Shown: positions 1 to 9,687 of the stretch, one piece after another
Layout: each line of letters starts with the position of its first letter
How positions within the stretch are numbered: position 1 is the stretch's first letter
Source of the DNA: Lentisphaerota bacterium
GTDB taxonomy: Bacteria; Verrucomicrobiota; Lentisphaeria; Oligosphaerales; JABHEG01
Reading direction: 5' to 3'
Assembly: GCA_018676675.1 (NCBI GenBank)
Contig: JABHEG010000015.1
Span: 1-64,000 of the forward strand
Length of the DNA stretch: 64,000 bases
Position numbers and translations under genes: made by a program
Notes under the pieces: generated by a model
Told to the model about the DNA's origin: nothing
What the model saw: only the letters and a program-made list of their open reading frames with translations
Databases searched by the model: none

Positions 1-115
1 AATACGATAGCAATAGAAAAGGACAATCGCGGAAGGCTATGGGGGACAGGAGTTTGGCGCGCGCGCTCGGGGCGGAAAGGTGTACTACGGACCCAATCTA
101 CAGTAAACTACCGCT

Positions 116-458
116 AGTGGTGTCGGGCGGGAGTTTCGAGCCCCCTGCGGGTGGAGTCTTGGATGGGTAGTTGTTCCGGGGGGGGCAAGTGCATACTGAA
201 GTATGTGCTTGAGCCCTCGGAATGGCTGGCCGTCGAGAATCCCCCGCCCGAAGGGTTGTTTGTTCTGCGGTAGCTGACATAGTCCGTCACACCATGTCTG
301 GTTGAGGGAGAGGATCCCGGCCCTGCGGGCTCACCTTTCCGCGGCGACCAGGCCTCCCGGACAGCTTCGCACGCACTTCAGTACGCACCAAGCTGTCCGG
401 AAAATCTGATCATCCACGGCATGGCAACTGGGGCCCGAAACTCCCGCCCGACACCACT
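116..458. repeat. 343-bp element bounded by 23-bp perfect inverted repeats
   Basis: The arms are 116-138 and 436-458 and are exact reverse complements; the left arm begins AGTGGTGTCGGGCGGG. Inside are two smaller stems. One is 186-196 with 201-211 and a TGAA loop, all paired if G-U is allowed. The other is a perfect 11-bp stem, 357-367 with 390-400. No convincing gene lies in 1-540, and no target-site duplication is visible. It could be a MITE-like non-autonomous element or a large structured RNA or terminator region downstream of the leftward gene that ends at 541. A related 36-nt segment lies near 15268. Confidence 0.75.
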
Positions 459-540
459 TGTCTGCGACTGAGTCACCCGCAAGGACGGCGATCGCAGCAA
501 GGCATGCAGAGCAGCGGAGGGCCGTTTCCCCTGCTTCCCG

Positions 541-3500
541 TCAGTGCCCGCCGGGCTTGGTGCGCCAGTCCGGCATTTCCACAGGCGTCGTGTCTACCGG
601 CCACGTTGCCCGGTACTCATCCTCGTAGAGCCCGATCTCTTTGGTGGGAATGGGTTTGAGACCGACCGTGGCGAAGAGGGGTGCACCTGCCTTGATGCGG
701 TAGTCCCCGGCGGCAGCATCCACAAATCCAGGGTCTGTGTCGAATTCCCCATTCTGGAAAATATCGAGGAAAGCACGAGTTCCGGTCGCAAGCGGCCCGC
801 ACCGGTAGAACACGTTGCGCCAGATGTGATTAATGCCCGGCTCCTCGAGCATGGTCTTGATCAGTGGGTAACGGGAAAGGTAGAGCTCGTTGGTGTAGAA
901 CTTCTCAACCGGCTTCCCCGCTCGCAGCATCTTCCAGACGCTGTTGCCTGAACGCCATCCTCCGCTCACGCCCTGCCTGCAGTCCACGAAGACGTTGTTA
1001 TCCATGACATTATCCCGCCCGCTGTTGAGCTGAATCGCCCCGAACTTCCCGTTGGCTCCGCGGACAAACACATTGCCGTACACGAGCATGCCGCTGATGG
1101 CATCGTCGAAGCGAATGGCTGCCTGCCCATGAACCGCAGCTTCGGCGCCGGTCTTGCCGACGTTGTGATAGTAGTTGTGTCGGAAGATGACCCCACGGTA
1201 TGTTGCGTTTCGGAACAGCTCCATGCCGCCTTGGTCGTCCGACTCACGCACCGCGCTATGCACCTCATTGTACTCCATGAGGTGGTCATTTCCCTCTATC
1301 CTCATCACGCTGCTGGGGGCATCATACATCAGGTTGTGAGCCACGCGATGGCCGACACCTTCAAGCTGGATGGCAGGCGTATAGGTGCGATCAATGCGCC
1401 CCATGTTGTAGATCTGGCAGTTCTCAACAAAGTGTCGCCCTGGAGTGAGCGTTTCACGGTCTCCGCCAATCACCTCTGTAGCACGCCGTCCGATGGCGTG
1501 AATATCACAGCCGAGAAGTCCGTTCCGCTCCCCGCCTCGGATGGTGATCCCATTCCCCGCCATGCGACTCACCGTGCACCCCGCAACCAGGCACCGGGTG
1601 CTGTCCTTGATGAGCATGCAGTTGTAGCGCCCAAGGTCGAACGCAAGCCCTTCGAAGCGCACATCGGAGACGTTCTCGGCCACAACCATTGGTTCGGACA
1701 GCATGCCAATCTCGACCGTGGCCTCGTTGGGGTCACTTGGCGGGTAGACATAGAGGATTCCGCTCTCCCGATCGAGGTACCATTCCCCGGGGGCGTCGAT
1801 CTCTTCGAGTAGGTTGAACGCATAGTAGGCGATGCCCTGCCGAGTCTCCATGCCCTGCCCATAGTGGTAGGCTTCCGCCGTGGTGATCGTGTGTGCGTCG
1901 GTATCGATGCTGCCAATCTTGATCGTGGCGTCGGCCCAGAGGAAACGGAAGTAGCCGAAGAGCCACGCGTCGCTCGCCTGAGTCCAACGGGCATGGCGGT
2001 CGGAGACATACTCGAAGACCGATGGTCTCCCGTCCTTCTTCGAGCCACTTTCAATGAGGGATTTGATGCCCACGAAGCCTTCGTTTGGCCAGCGGGCCAG
2101 GGTGAGAGGCCTGCCATCGAAGAAGAGCTCAAGCGTCGGAGGGGATGGCGGCTGCCCAAAACCACGCACCTTGAGCTCACCGTAGTCCGTAATCCCCGCG
2201 GCCCTCAGGTAGCACTGCATAACCTTGTCTCGCGCGACCTCGGGGATTCGGTCGCGGATGGCGGGATCAGCAACCGGGGTGAACCCGGAGAGACGTTTGC
2301 CACCGTAGAAGACAGCCTTCCCTTTCTCCTCAGCCCGGTAGACGATTGGCGCCTGCTCGGTCCCTGAGTCTTCGGCACTCAACTCCAGCGTCTGCGTCAC
2401 CGCATACTCACCCGGAAGAATCCGGACGCCGGTGGGGCCGTCCACGCCTTCCGCCCGGATTGCCCGGACAGCGTCACGCGCTCCCTGCAGCGTGGCAAGC
2501 GGACTGGCTCTCGTGCCATCGTTGGCATCGCTTCCACCAGGCGCCACATACACTTCGGCCGCAAATGTCGTGATCCGCGGGACCTTTGTACGAGTCGCGA
2601 GTGGGTCACGTGCAGAAAGTCCCTTTGCGACCCGATCGATCTCCTTGACGCATTCGGCTGCTTCGTGGCGATGTGTTGCAGGATAGTCAGTCGTGCTGCT
2701 GATCTTCACGTATTCGCCCCTGGCGGCCATGGCGTTCTTTTCGGTGGCAAAGCTCTGTGCGATTCGGAGATGGGCATAGCTACGGAAGTGGGGGGGCATC
2801 TCGGGGGCGGCCACCACGGCGGCACAGCTGCGACGAACGGTCGCGTGGTCTCCGCTTCCCCAGGCGTTCTTCACAGCGTCGAAAGCTCTCATCAGGGCAT
2901 CTCTCTTTCTGGCCGCAATCGCCTGCTCGGATTCCTTCACGCCGAACGTGTCCTTGCGCGAATGGAATTCTTTGGTGACCTCCTCCTCACTCACCGCACG
3001 TCGGTAGATCCATACCTCGTCCATCGCACCCCAGTAGTTGTGCCAACTGCTACCGAGAGTCAACCCGCCCCCAAGCACATAATCGCCGTCGAACCCCTTG
3101 CGGATCGGGCTCGGGCCGCCGCAGTAGCCGTTGACGAAACAGGAGATGTTGCCGGCTGCCCGATCCACGACCAGGGCGATGTGCGCCCAGTTGTCCTGCT
3201 CGAGCTTGATCCCTGAAGATGCTCCGGTTGAGACCGTCTTCCCTTCGGCAGTCTTGTAGCAAAAATAGCAGCTGAATGCCCCCGTACTGTGCAAGTCGAC
3301 AACCAGGTAGGCGCCCGGGTAAGTACCGAAGGCGAAGAGGCGGCGCTGGTTCTGCTTGTCGTTGATGGTGAACTGCGTCGGCTTGAGCCAGGCCATGAGC
3401 GTCCAGGAGTCCTTACTGAAGCGCTTGTCCTCCGGCAGCTGCACGTTCAGGATCCGGGTTGGCGTCCCGTCGAGGAACAGCGCCTTTCCGCTGGGAGAGT

Positions 3501-3666
3501 TTACCCATTGCGCGTTCACAGTGCCGTGCAATGCGTTCGCAGACGAGTCCTGCGCCGCCTTGCCGCTTCCCTCATCGAACGAGTAATGAAGCAGCAAGCC
3601 ATCCTCGGCGGCCAGCGCAGAGAGAGCGAGAACGGCAATGGCTGGGAAAATCAGGCGATGCAACAT
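541..3666 (-). CDS. Secreted LamG / right-handed beta-helix protein
   Basis: About 1041 residues. The chosen ATG at 3666 has AAGGA about 8 bases upstream and opens directly into a signal peptide (LHRLIFPAIAVLALSALAA). Residues about 25-235 are a concanavalin A-like LamG domain (LLLHYSFDEGSG, then a DEVWIYRRAVSEEEV end). After a linker, a DUF1565-type beta-helix starts at VYVAPGGSDANDGTRASPL and runs to near the end, with repeated rungs. Such proteins usually bind or cleave extracellular polysaccharide; no catalytic triad could be assigned, so lyase activity is only possible. It is the last gene of the leftward run from 11483. A start at 3690 is also open but lacks a ribosome site. Confidence 0.85.
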   Translation of the reverse strand: MLHRLIFPAIAVLALSALAAEDGLLLHYSFDEGSGKAAQDSSANALHGTVNAQWVNSPSGKALFLDGTPTRILNVQLPEDKRFSKDSWTLMAWLKPTQFTINDKQNQRRLFAFGTYPGAYLVVDLHSTGAFSCYFCYKTAEGKTVSTGASSGIKLEQDNWAHIALVVDRAAGNISCFVNGYCGGPSPIRKGFDGDYVLGGGLTLGSSWHNYWGAMDEVWIYRRAVSEEEVTKEFHSRKDTFGVKESEQAIAARKRDALMRAFDAVKNAWGSGDHATVRRSCAAVVAAPEMPPHFRSYAHLRIAQSFATEKNAMAARGEYVKISSTTDYPATHRHEAAECVKEIDRVAKGLSARDPLATRTKVPRITTFAAEVYVAPGGSDANDGTRASPLATLQGARDAVRAIRAEGVDGPTGVRILPGEYAVTQTLELSAEDSGTEQAPIVYRAEEKGKAVFYGGKRLSGFTPVADPAIRDRIPEVARDKVMQCYLRAAGITDYGELKVRGFGQPPSPPTLELFFDGRPLTLARWPNEGFVGIKSLIESGSKKDGRPSVFEYVSDRHARWTQASDAWLFGYFRFLWADATIKIGSIDTDAHTITTAEAYHYGQGMETRQGIAYYAFNLLEEIDAPGEWYLDRESGILYVYPPSDPNEATVEIGMLSEPMVVAENVSDVRFEGLAFDLGRYNCMLIKDSTRCLVAGCTVSRMAGNGITIRGGERNGLLGCDIHAIGRRATEVIGGDRETLTPGRHFVENCQIYNMGRIDRTYTPAIQLEGVGHRVAHNLMYDAPSSVMRIEGNDHLMEYNEVHSAVRESDDQGGMELFRNATYRGVIFRHNYYHNVGKTGAEAAVHGQAAIRFDDAISGMLVYGNVFVRGANGKFGAIQLNSGRDNVMDNNVFVDCRQGVSGGWRSGNSVWKMLRAGKPVEKFYTNELYLSRYPLIKTMLEEPGINHIWRNVFYRCGPLATGTRAFLDIFQNGEFDTDPGFVDAAAGDYRIKAGAPLFATVGLKPIPTKEIGLYEDEYRATWPVDTTPVEMPDWRTKPGGH

Positions 3667-3739
3667 CAGTTGGGTCCTTGTTCTGAACATGAAGCAACAC
3701 TCTGGGACACGCGCCGCTCGAACGGGCCTCCCGCCAACC

Positions 3740-4759
<1,020 letters not shown>

Positions 4760-4887
4760 GGCGAGGTCCTCTGCTGTCGCTAGTCAGCTTACCCACCTTA
4801 GCCTTGTGCGAAGGAGGGTGGTTGTCAGTCGTCCAAGGGTCAAAGACTATGGACTCAGGGAAGGAAATGACAAGTGCGCCGTGGGAG

Positions 4888-5889
4888 CTACAGCCACTCT
4901 TGCAGCGCCTGGAAGTCAACTCCCAGCACTGGGACCTCATTCTCAATGCGTTCGCGGCGGTCACGCAGATAACGCGCCGCCCAGGGATCGTCGAGCGCGT
5001 CCATATCCATGCTTCGGTGGATCACACCGTACAAATCAATCTCGCGCAGCTTCAGGAACAGAGGCAGCTCGGTAAGCCACTCGGGGGCAAGCGTGAACTC
5101 CTCACGGTACCCTTCCAGGAAAGGTCCGAGGAAGGACAACGCAACGCGTTCCGGGTCATCCTCGTTCACGACCCGGTAAAACAACACCATGGCAAGATCG
5201 TACGCGAACCATCCGTAGGCACAGTCGTCAAAATCAAACAGCACGATCTGCTCTCCATCATCCACGAGGAAGTTGCCTGAGTGCGCATCTTGATGGATCA
5301 GACCGTAACCACTGTGCGGGGTGGGCAACGTGCGCAACCGACCGATCACTTCAGCGAAAATGCTGGCGATGCGAACATCGGCCTCCGGGATGAAGCGAGG
5401 CGAATCAAGCATGATGGGGTTATCCCAATCAGGACGTCGCCAGGCAGGATTCGGTAATGCGTAGGTTGTGGCGACAGCATGCATCCGGCCAAGGAGACGG
5501 CCGTATTGAACAACCAGGTCTCGTCGCCAGCGCCGTTCCCATATTGGCACGCCATTGACCTTCGCGAAGGCAGTAGCCAGGAACTGCCCTCCATGGCCGT
5601 CGTCTATCGACTCAACCAGATCCCCCCTCGGCGAAGGCAGAGCCCGGGCTACTGACGCCCCATGGCCCGACAGTGTGTTGATCCAGTCAATCTCACCGCA
5701 CACCAAATCCACGCTCCGCCTAAGGCTGTGCCCCACCCGGAGGATGAACTCCTCAGGCCCGGCCGACACGGTGTAGATATAGCTCTCGAAGCCGCCCAGC
5801 GCAGTACACTCGCTCGGCGCGATGCCGTAACGACGCTGGATGTCGCTCAAGATGTCGGCGCCATAGCGCGATCGAATGCGCTCTTCCAT
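4888..5889 (-). CDS. APH-family phosphotransferase (small-molecule kinase)
   Basis: 333 residues. The Brenner motif LIHQDAHSGNFLVDD and the metal-binding FDFDDCAYGWFAYDLA show an aminoglycoside phosphotransferase/choline kinase fold, with the catalytic Asp in HQD. GGGAG stands about 6 bases before the ATG. The gene sits between a HEAT-repeat protein and a sugar oxidoreductase. Many family members phosphorylate sugars, homoserine or choline rather than antibiotics, and the context favours a metabolic role. That is inference; nothing indicates resistance. Confidence 0.88.
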   Translation of the reverse strand: MEERIRSRYGADILSDIQRRYGIAPSECTALGGFESYIYTVSAGPEEFILRVGHSLRRSVDLVCGEIDWINTLSGHGASVARALPSPRGDLVESIDDGHGGQFLATAFAKVNGVPIWERRWRRDLVVQYGRLLGRMHAVATTYALPNPAWRRPDWDNPIMLDSPRFIPEADVRIASIFAEVIGRLRTLPTPHSGYGLIHQDAHSGNFLVDDGEQIVLFDFDDCAYGWFAYDLAMVLFYRVVNEDDPERVALSFLGPFLEGYREEFTLAPEWLTELPLFLKLREIDLYGVIHRSMDMDALDDPWAARYLRDRRERIENEVPVLGVDFQALQEWL

Positions 5890-5926
5890 CGAACTCCCTC
5901 AGACCATCATCTCCTGCGGATTGGCC

Positions 5927-8263
5927 TCATTCCGTGCGCGCCGGCTCAACCGTTCGCAGCAGAGCTTCAGCTTCGCGGGCCGAATCGGTCTCCGGGAGCA
6001 CGACCTTGAGCTTACCCAGTGCGAGAATGGCCTTCTCCGCGTCAGGCCCTTTGACCAGAACCTTGGCAATGGCCAGGACGGTGTTCGCCGCCTCGTTGCG
6101 GACAGCTGGATCAGCCAAGTGCCCGGCTGCGCAGTCAAGTGCCGCTGCCGTCGGCAGACTGCTGAGCATGGCAAGGAGGAGCTTGGTCTCGTCGGCCCGC
6201 TGAATCATGGGAGTGACCTGACGGTAGATCCCCATACGCCGGTCTGTGTCCAGCGTGTCCTGCCCGACAAACCGAATGCAGGCCCGAAGGCACAACAGCT
6301 TGCCCGCAGCGTCAGGACATTCCTCGGCCAGGCGAAGGAGATCGGGGAAGGTCTCGGGTTGCGTCCACTGCCCGAGAAGACGGAAAGCGATCATGCGGAC
6401 AGCGGGCTCCGGATCCTCAGCAGCCTTCAGCACAGCCTGGTGCGCCAGGCCTCCGCCAATGCTGTTCACCACTCCCAGGAGTGCCTGTTTGCCACGGGGA
6501 TCGGCCTCGGGCAGGTGGGACAGGATGACGGGAATGTGCTCCTGCGGCTCCGGGGCCGCTCTGCAGGCCGCTCCAAGAGCGCGCTCAGCGGCCCCGCGAG
6601 TCGGCTCGTCGCCAAAACGCGCCAGGACATCGAGGAGCGGCAGCACATCAGCTGGGGCAGCCAGATTTGTCAACACCTTGAGCGCTGCACCACGCTCGGA
6701 GGCGTCGGCAGCGTTGGCGGCGCGGAGCAGGCCGGGGCGCGCTTCAGCCAAACCGCGTTGTCCCGACAACCGGATCCCGGCAAGGCGCCTCGCCTCCTCG
6801 GCGTCTTGGAGCAAGGCAACAATCCCGTCATTTGCACCACTCCCAGGCACGGCCCCGAGGGCCCTCTCAGCCGTCGTCGACACACGCTGGTCCGCATCCC
6901 CAATCGCAGCGGCGACAATGGGTGTGACTTTGGCGCCAAAATACGGCAAGCCCCGCAGAATGGCCACGCGCAGATCAGCGCTGTCGCGTTTCGCTTGCTC
7001 GACCAATGCCGGCAACGCGACGGGATCAGCCCGACGGCAGAGGCTCTCAACCAGCCGCAATCGCTCGGGCGGCTCCAAGCCCGACAGCGCGTCCACCAAT
7101 GCCCGCGTGACCTCACGTCCCGGGAGTCCACGGTGAACCACCCAGAACGCGGCGTCAGCCGCCCCGGGATCGTCACCCGTCACATGCTCAAGCAACAGGG
7201 CAGCGCCGCTGGCGCCCCCCCGGGCCGTGATGGCACCGCGCACGGCAGCTTCCCGGATCCCGGGGGGCACCGTCTCCGCTTTACAGAGGACGTCATAGAG
7301 TCCCCGGGCCCGTTCGCTGTTCCCTGACACCGACAACCGTCGGGCACAGGTCAATATGGCGTCGCAACAGGCAGAATGAGTTGGCCCCACGAGCTCGGGG
7401 AACGCCTGCAGAAGGGCGCCAGCAGCAGACGCCGTTCCCATCATCCCCAAGGCAACCGTTGCGGCAGACGAGACCCCCGCTTCACGGGCCGGCAATAGGC
7501 TGACCAGAGCCGGCACGGCATCTGTGTCCCGTCGTTTGCCGACGGAGTTGATCACCCCCACGAGGAGTGCTCCACGCAGTTCCCCCAGAGAATCACGAAA
7601 CACATCGTCGACTGTCGGCCCCGGCATGGCCTCCAAAGCGCTCCGGGCCAAATGCCCGAGGACATTGTGCGACAGAAGCTCGGCCAGGCGGGGAATGCAC
7701 TCGGGAGTTGCCTGGACAGCGAGCTGGCGCAAGGCGGACGTCTGCTCAGCCAGCGGGCGCCCCTCCCCCAGAGCAATCAGGGCGTCAGCGACACTTACGT
7801 AGGGATGAACCGCGGAACCGAAGTTGAAAAGGAACCGCTTCCGATGGTCAGGCACACCATCAAAATAGGCGCATTCAGCGCTATCTGTGGCCAGAGGATC
7901 GGCCCAGAGCCCAATGCGTGTCGTCCCCGTGCGCTGGTCGACCTCCCAATAGTATGTGCCGGGAGCCAGCGGTTTCACCAGGGGAAGCTGAATGTACTCG
8001 TTGTCGCGAATGCCCACATAGGCCTGCGTGCCAATTCGGGTTCGACGCTCTGGCGAGTCCCATAGCGTGAGGGTCAGACCGCCTTCAGCATCCAGCCAAC
8101 TGGGCACGGAAACGGCGACTGAGGCAATCGAGTACTGGCAGGAAAACACCTGGCCAAGGCGCTGATAGTCGTTCAGCGGGAAAGCGGTACGTTTCGCCCA
8201 GCCGGGGGGGGCGAGAAGCAGTGCCACCGAAATGATGTACGCGATCTGCAGGTAGTTGCGCAT
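5927..8263 (-). CDS. Exported HEAT-repeat protein
   Basis: About 778 residues from the ATG at 8263, which opens a signal peptide (LQIAYIISVALLLAPPGWA). Residues about 25-135 look like a beta-sandwich (QYSIASVAVSVPSW, GTYYWEVDQRTG). The rest is a long series of alpha-helical HEAT/PBS-lyase-type repeats of about 30 residues rich in Ala, Leu and Asp (for example DTDAVPALVSLLP, DPVALPALVEQAK). It is probably a periplasmic scaffold or binding protein without its own chemistry. It starts 26 bases after the stop of the Tat-exported oxidoreductase, so the two are likely cotranscribed. An in-frame start at 8326 would overlap that gene and lacks the signal-peptide start. Confidence 0.85.
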   Translation of the reverse strand: MRNYLQIAYIISVALLLAPPGWAKRTAFPLNDYQRLGQVFSCQYSIASVAVSVPSWLDAEGGLTLTLWDSPERRTRIGTQAYVGIRDNEYIQLPLVKPLAPGTYYWEVDQRTGTTRIGLWADPLATDSAECAYFDGVPDHRKRFLFNFGSAVHPYVSVADALIALGEGRPLAEQTSALRQLAVQATPECIPRLAELLSHNVLGHLARSALEAMPGPTVDDVFRDSLGELRGALLVGVINSVGKRRDTDAVPALVSLLPAREAGVSSAATVALGMMGTASAAGALLQAFPELVGPTHSACCDAILTCARRLSVSGNSERARGLYDVLCKAETVPPGIREAAVRGAITARGGASGAALLLEHVTGDDPGAADAAFWVVHRGLPGREVTRALVDALSGLEPPERLRLVESLCRRADPVALPALVEQAKRDSADLRVAILRGLPYFGAKVTPIVAAAIGDADQRVSTTAERALGAVPGSGANDGIVALLQDAEEARRLAGIRLSGQRGLAEARPGLLRAANAADASERGAALKVLTNLAAPADVLPLLDVLARFGDEPTRGAAERALGAACRAAPEPQEHIPVILSHLPEADPRGKQALLGVVNSIGGGLAHQAVLKAAEDPEPAVRMIAFRLLGQWTQPETFPDLLRLAEECPDAAGKLLCLRACIRFVGQDTLDTDRRMGIYRQVTPMIQRADETKLLLAMLSSLPTAAALDCAAGHLADPAVRNEAANTVLAIAKVLVKGPDAEKAILALGKLKVVLPETDSAREAEALLRTVEPARTE

Positions 8264-8289
8264 GGTGCTTCTCTGTGGGAGGGGGCGCG

Positions 8290-9687
8290 TCACAGACGCC
8301 AGGGCTGCCGCATGGCGCGTGAACACAGTCGGTTCGCCTCAGCATCGCCGGGAAAGACTTCGCGGACAGGATCCCAGATCAGGGAGCGCCCCAGCTTGAA
8401 GGCAACAATGGCAAGATGCCCGAGGGATGCCGAGCGGTGCCCGATCTCCTCATCGGTGCTCGTCCGAGCCCGGGACTTGATGCACTGAAGCCAGTTGCTG
8501 TGATGGCCAACGTTGCCCAGGACGGGGCCGTTCATTCTGCGCATCTCCCGGAAGATCGCCTGTGGCTCTCCCTGGGTCGGGCCGGCACCATACATGGAGG
8601 TGATCCAACCACGCTCACCCACGAACAGGCCGCCGAAGTTGCCTCCCAACTGAGCGTGATCCGGCACGGCGCCATAGTCTTTCTTTACCATCCCCCAATG
8701 CCCCACCAGGTGAAGCAGCGTGCCATCTGCGTAGCGGTACGTCAGGGTTGGGAACTCGCTGTCCGCCGGATGGTGTATCGCCACGGGGCCACTGCGTTCC
8801 TGCCCGATGGCGTACTGAATGACGTCAGCGCTGTGCGAATGGTGCCACGTCACGGACGCAGCACCAAAATCCTCGCAGAAGGCCCACGGGACGACGCCGG
8901 GAATGGGGTTGCGGTGGTAGCGTTGGTTGTAATCGTGCCAGGCCGCCGGTCCTACCCATAGGTCCCAGTCCAACCCCTCCGGGACAGGCTGGGAGGGAAG
9001 GCGAGGATTGACCGGGACCAAGGAGCCCTCACAGCGGCTCCACAGGGCAAATGCCTGTTTGACACGTCCCAGACCCCCATTGCGGACAAAATTGCAGATG
9101 CGTCGTGTTTTCGGCATCGAGCGGTACTGTGTTCCCGTCTGAAATACCCGCCCGTACGTGGTGACCACCTCGGCCAGACGTCGCCCTTCCTGGATGGTCA
9201 GCGAAACAGGCTTCTCGCAGTAAATGTCCTTGCCGGCCCGGGCTGCATCAGCCGCGATCAGGGCGTGCCAGTGATCAGGGGTCACGATGACCACCGCATC
9301 GATGTCGGGCCTGGCCAGCAGTTCACGGTAGTCGTTGTAGGCCGCACACCCCTTGTAGGCACCACTGGCGCGCTGCCCCGCATAGGCGGCATTCGCCCGA
9401 CGCTGGGCTTCTTCACGGCGAACCGTGTCAACGTCGCAGACGGCAAGCACCTGAGCATCCTTGCGCCCCAGACACCAGCGCAGGTGTCCTTGTCCCATCC
9501 GGCCATGGCCAATAAGCCCCAGCGTAATCCGGTTCCCTGGAGAAACGGCCCCATCGGCGCCACGTGCAGAAGCGGGAATGAGATAGGGGGCCGCCGCCGC
9601 ACCCGACGCGAGGGCCATCCTCCCGAGGAAGCGCCGCCGTGTCACACCGTGTTCCGCGGAACTGATCTGAAAGGGAGCAACACTCAC
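8290..9687 (-). CDS. Tat-exported Gfo/Idh/MocA oxidoreductase
   Basis: 465 residues. The N-terminus has a twin-arginine signal (VTRRRFLGRMALASGAAAAP), so the enzyme is probably exported folded with its cofactor. The Rossmann motif LGLIGHGRMGQGHLRWC begins near residue 55. The CEKPVSLTIQEGRRLAEVV segment carries the family Lys, and RSMPKTRRICNFVRNGGLG is typical of the periplasmic subfamily found beside ThuA and sugar isomerase genes. The start is GTG in a GTGA overlap with the stop of the upstream ThuA-epimerase gene, which implies translational coupling. Substrate unknown. Confidence 0.92.
   Translation of the reverse strand: MSVAPFQISSAEHGVTRRRFLGRMALASGAAAAPYLIPASARGADGAVSPGNRITLGLIGHGRMGQGHLRWCLGRKDAQVLAVCDVDTVRREEAQRRANAAYAGQRASGAYKGCAAYNDYRELLARPDIDAVVIVTPDHWHALIAADAARAGKDIYCEKPVSLTIQEGRRLAEVVTTYGRVFQTGTQYRSMPKTRRICNFVRNGGLGRVKQAFALWSRCEGSLVPVNPRLPSQPVPEGLDWDLWVGPAAWHDYNQRYHRNPIPGVVPWAFCEDFGAASVTWHHSHSADVIQYAIGQERSGPVAIHHPADSEFPTLTYRYADGTLLHLVGHWGMVKKDYGAVPDHAQLGGNFGGLFVGERGWITSMYGAGPTQGEPQAIFREMRRMNGPVLGNVGHHSNWLQCIKSRARTSTDEEIGHRSASLGHLAIVAFKLGRSLIWDPVREVFPGDAEANRLCSRAMRQPWRL

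Noticed and set aside
4888..5889. Antibiotic resistance kinase
   Set aside because: The fold is shared by many metabolic kinases and the neighbours are sugar genes; no resistance marker.
5876..7327. 483-codon plus-strand open frame
   Set aside because: Antisense to the HEAT-repeat gene, whose signal peptide and repeats are clear; the plus frame has no recognisable domain.
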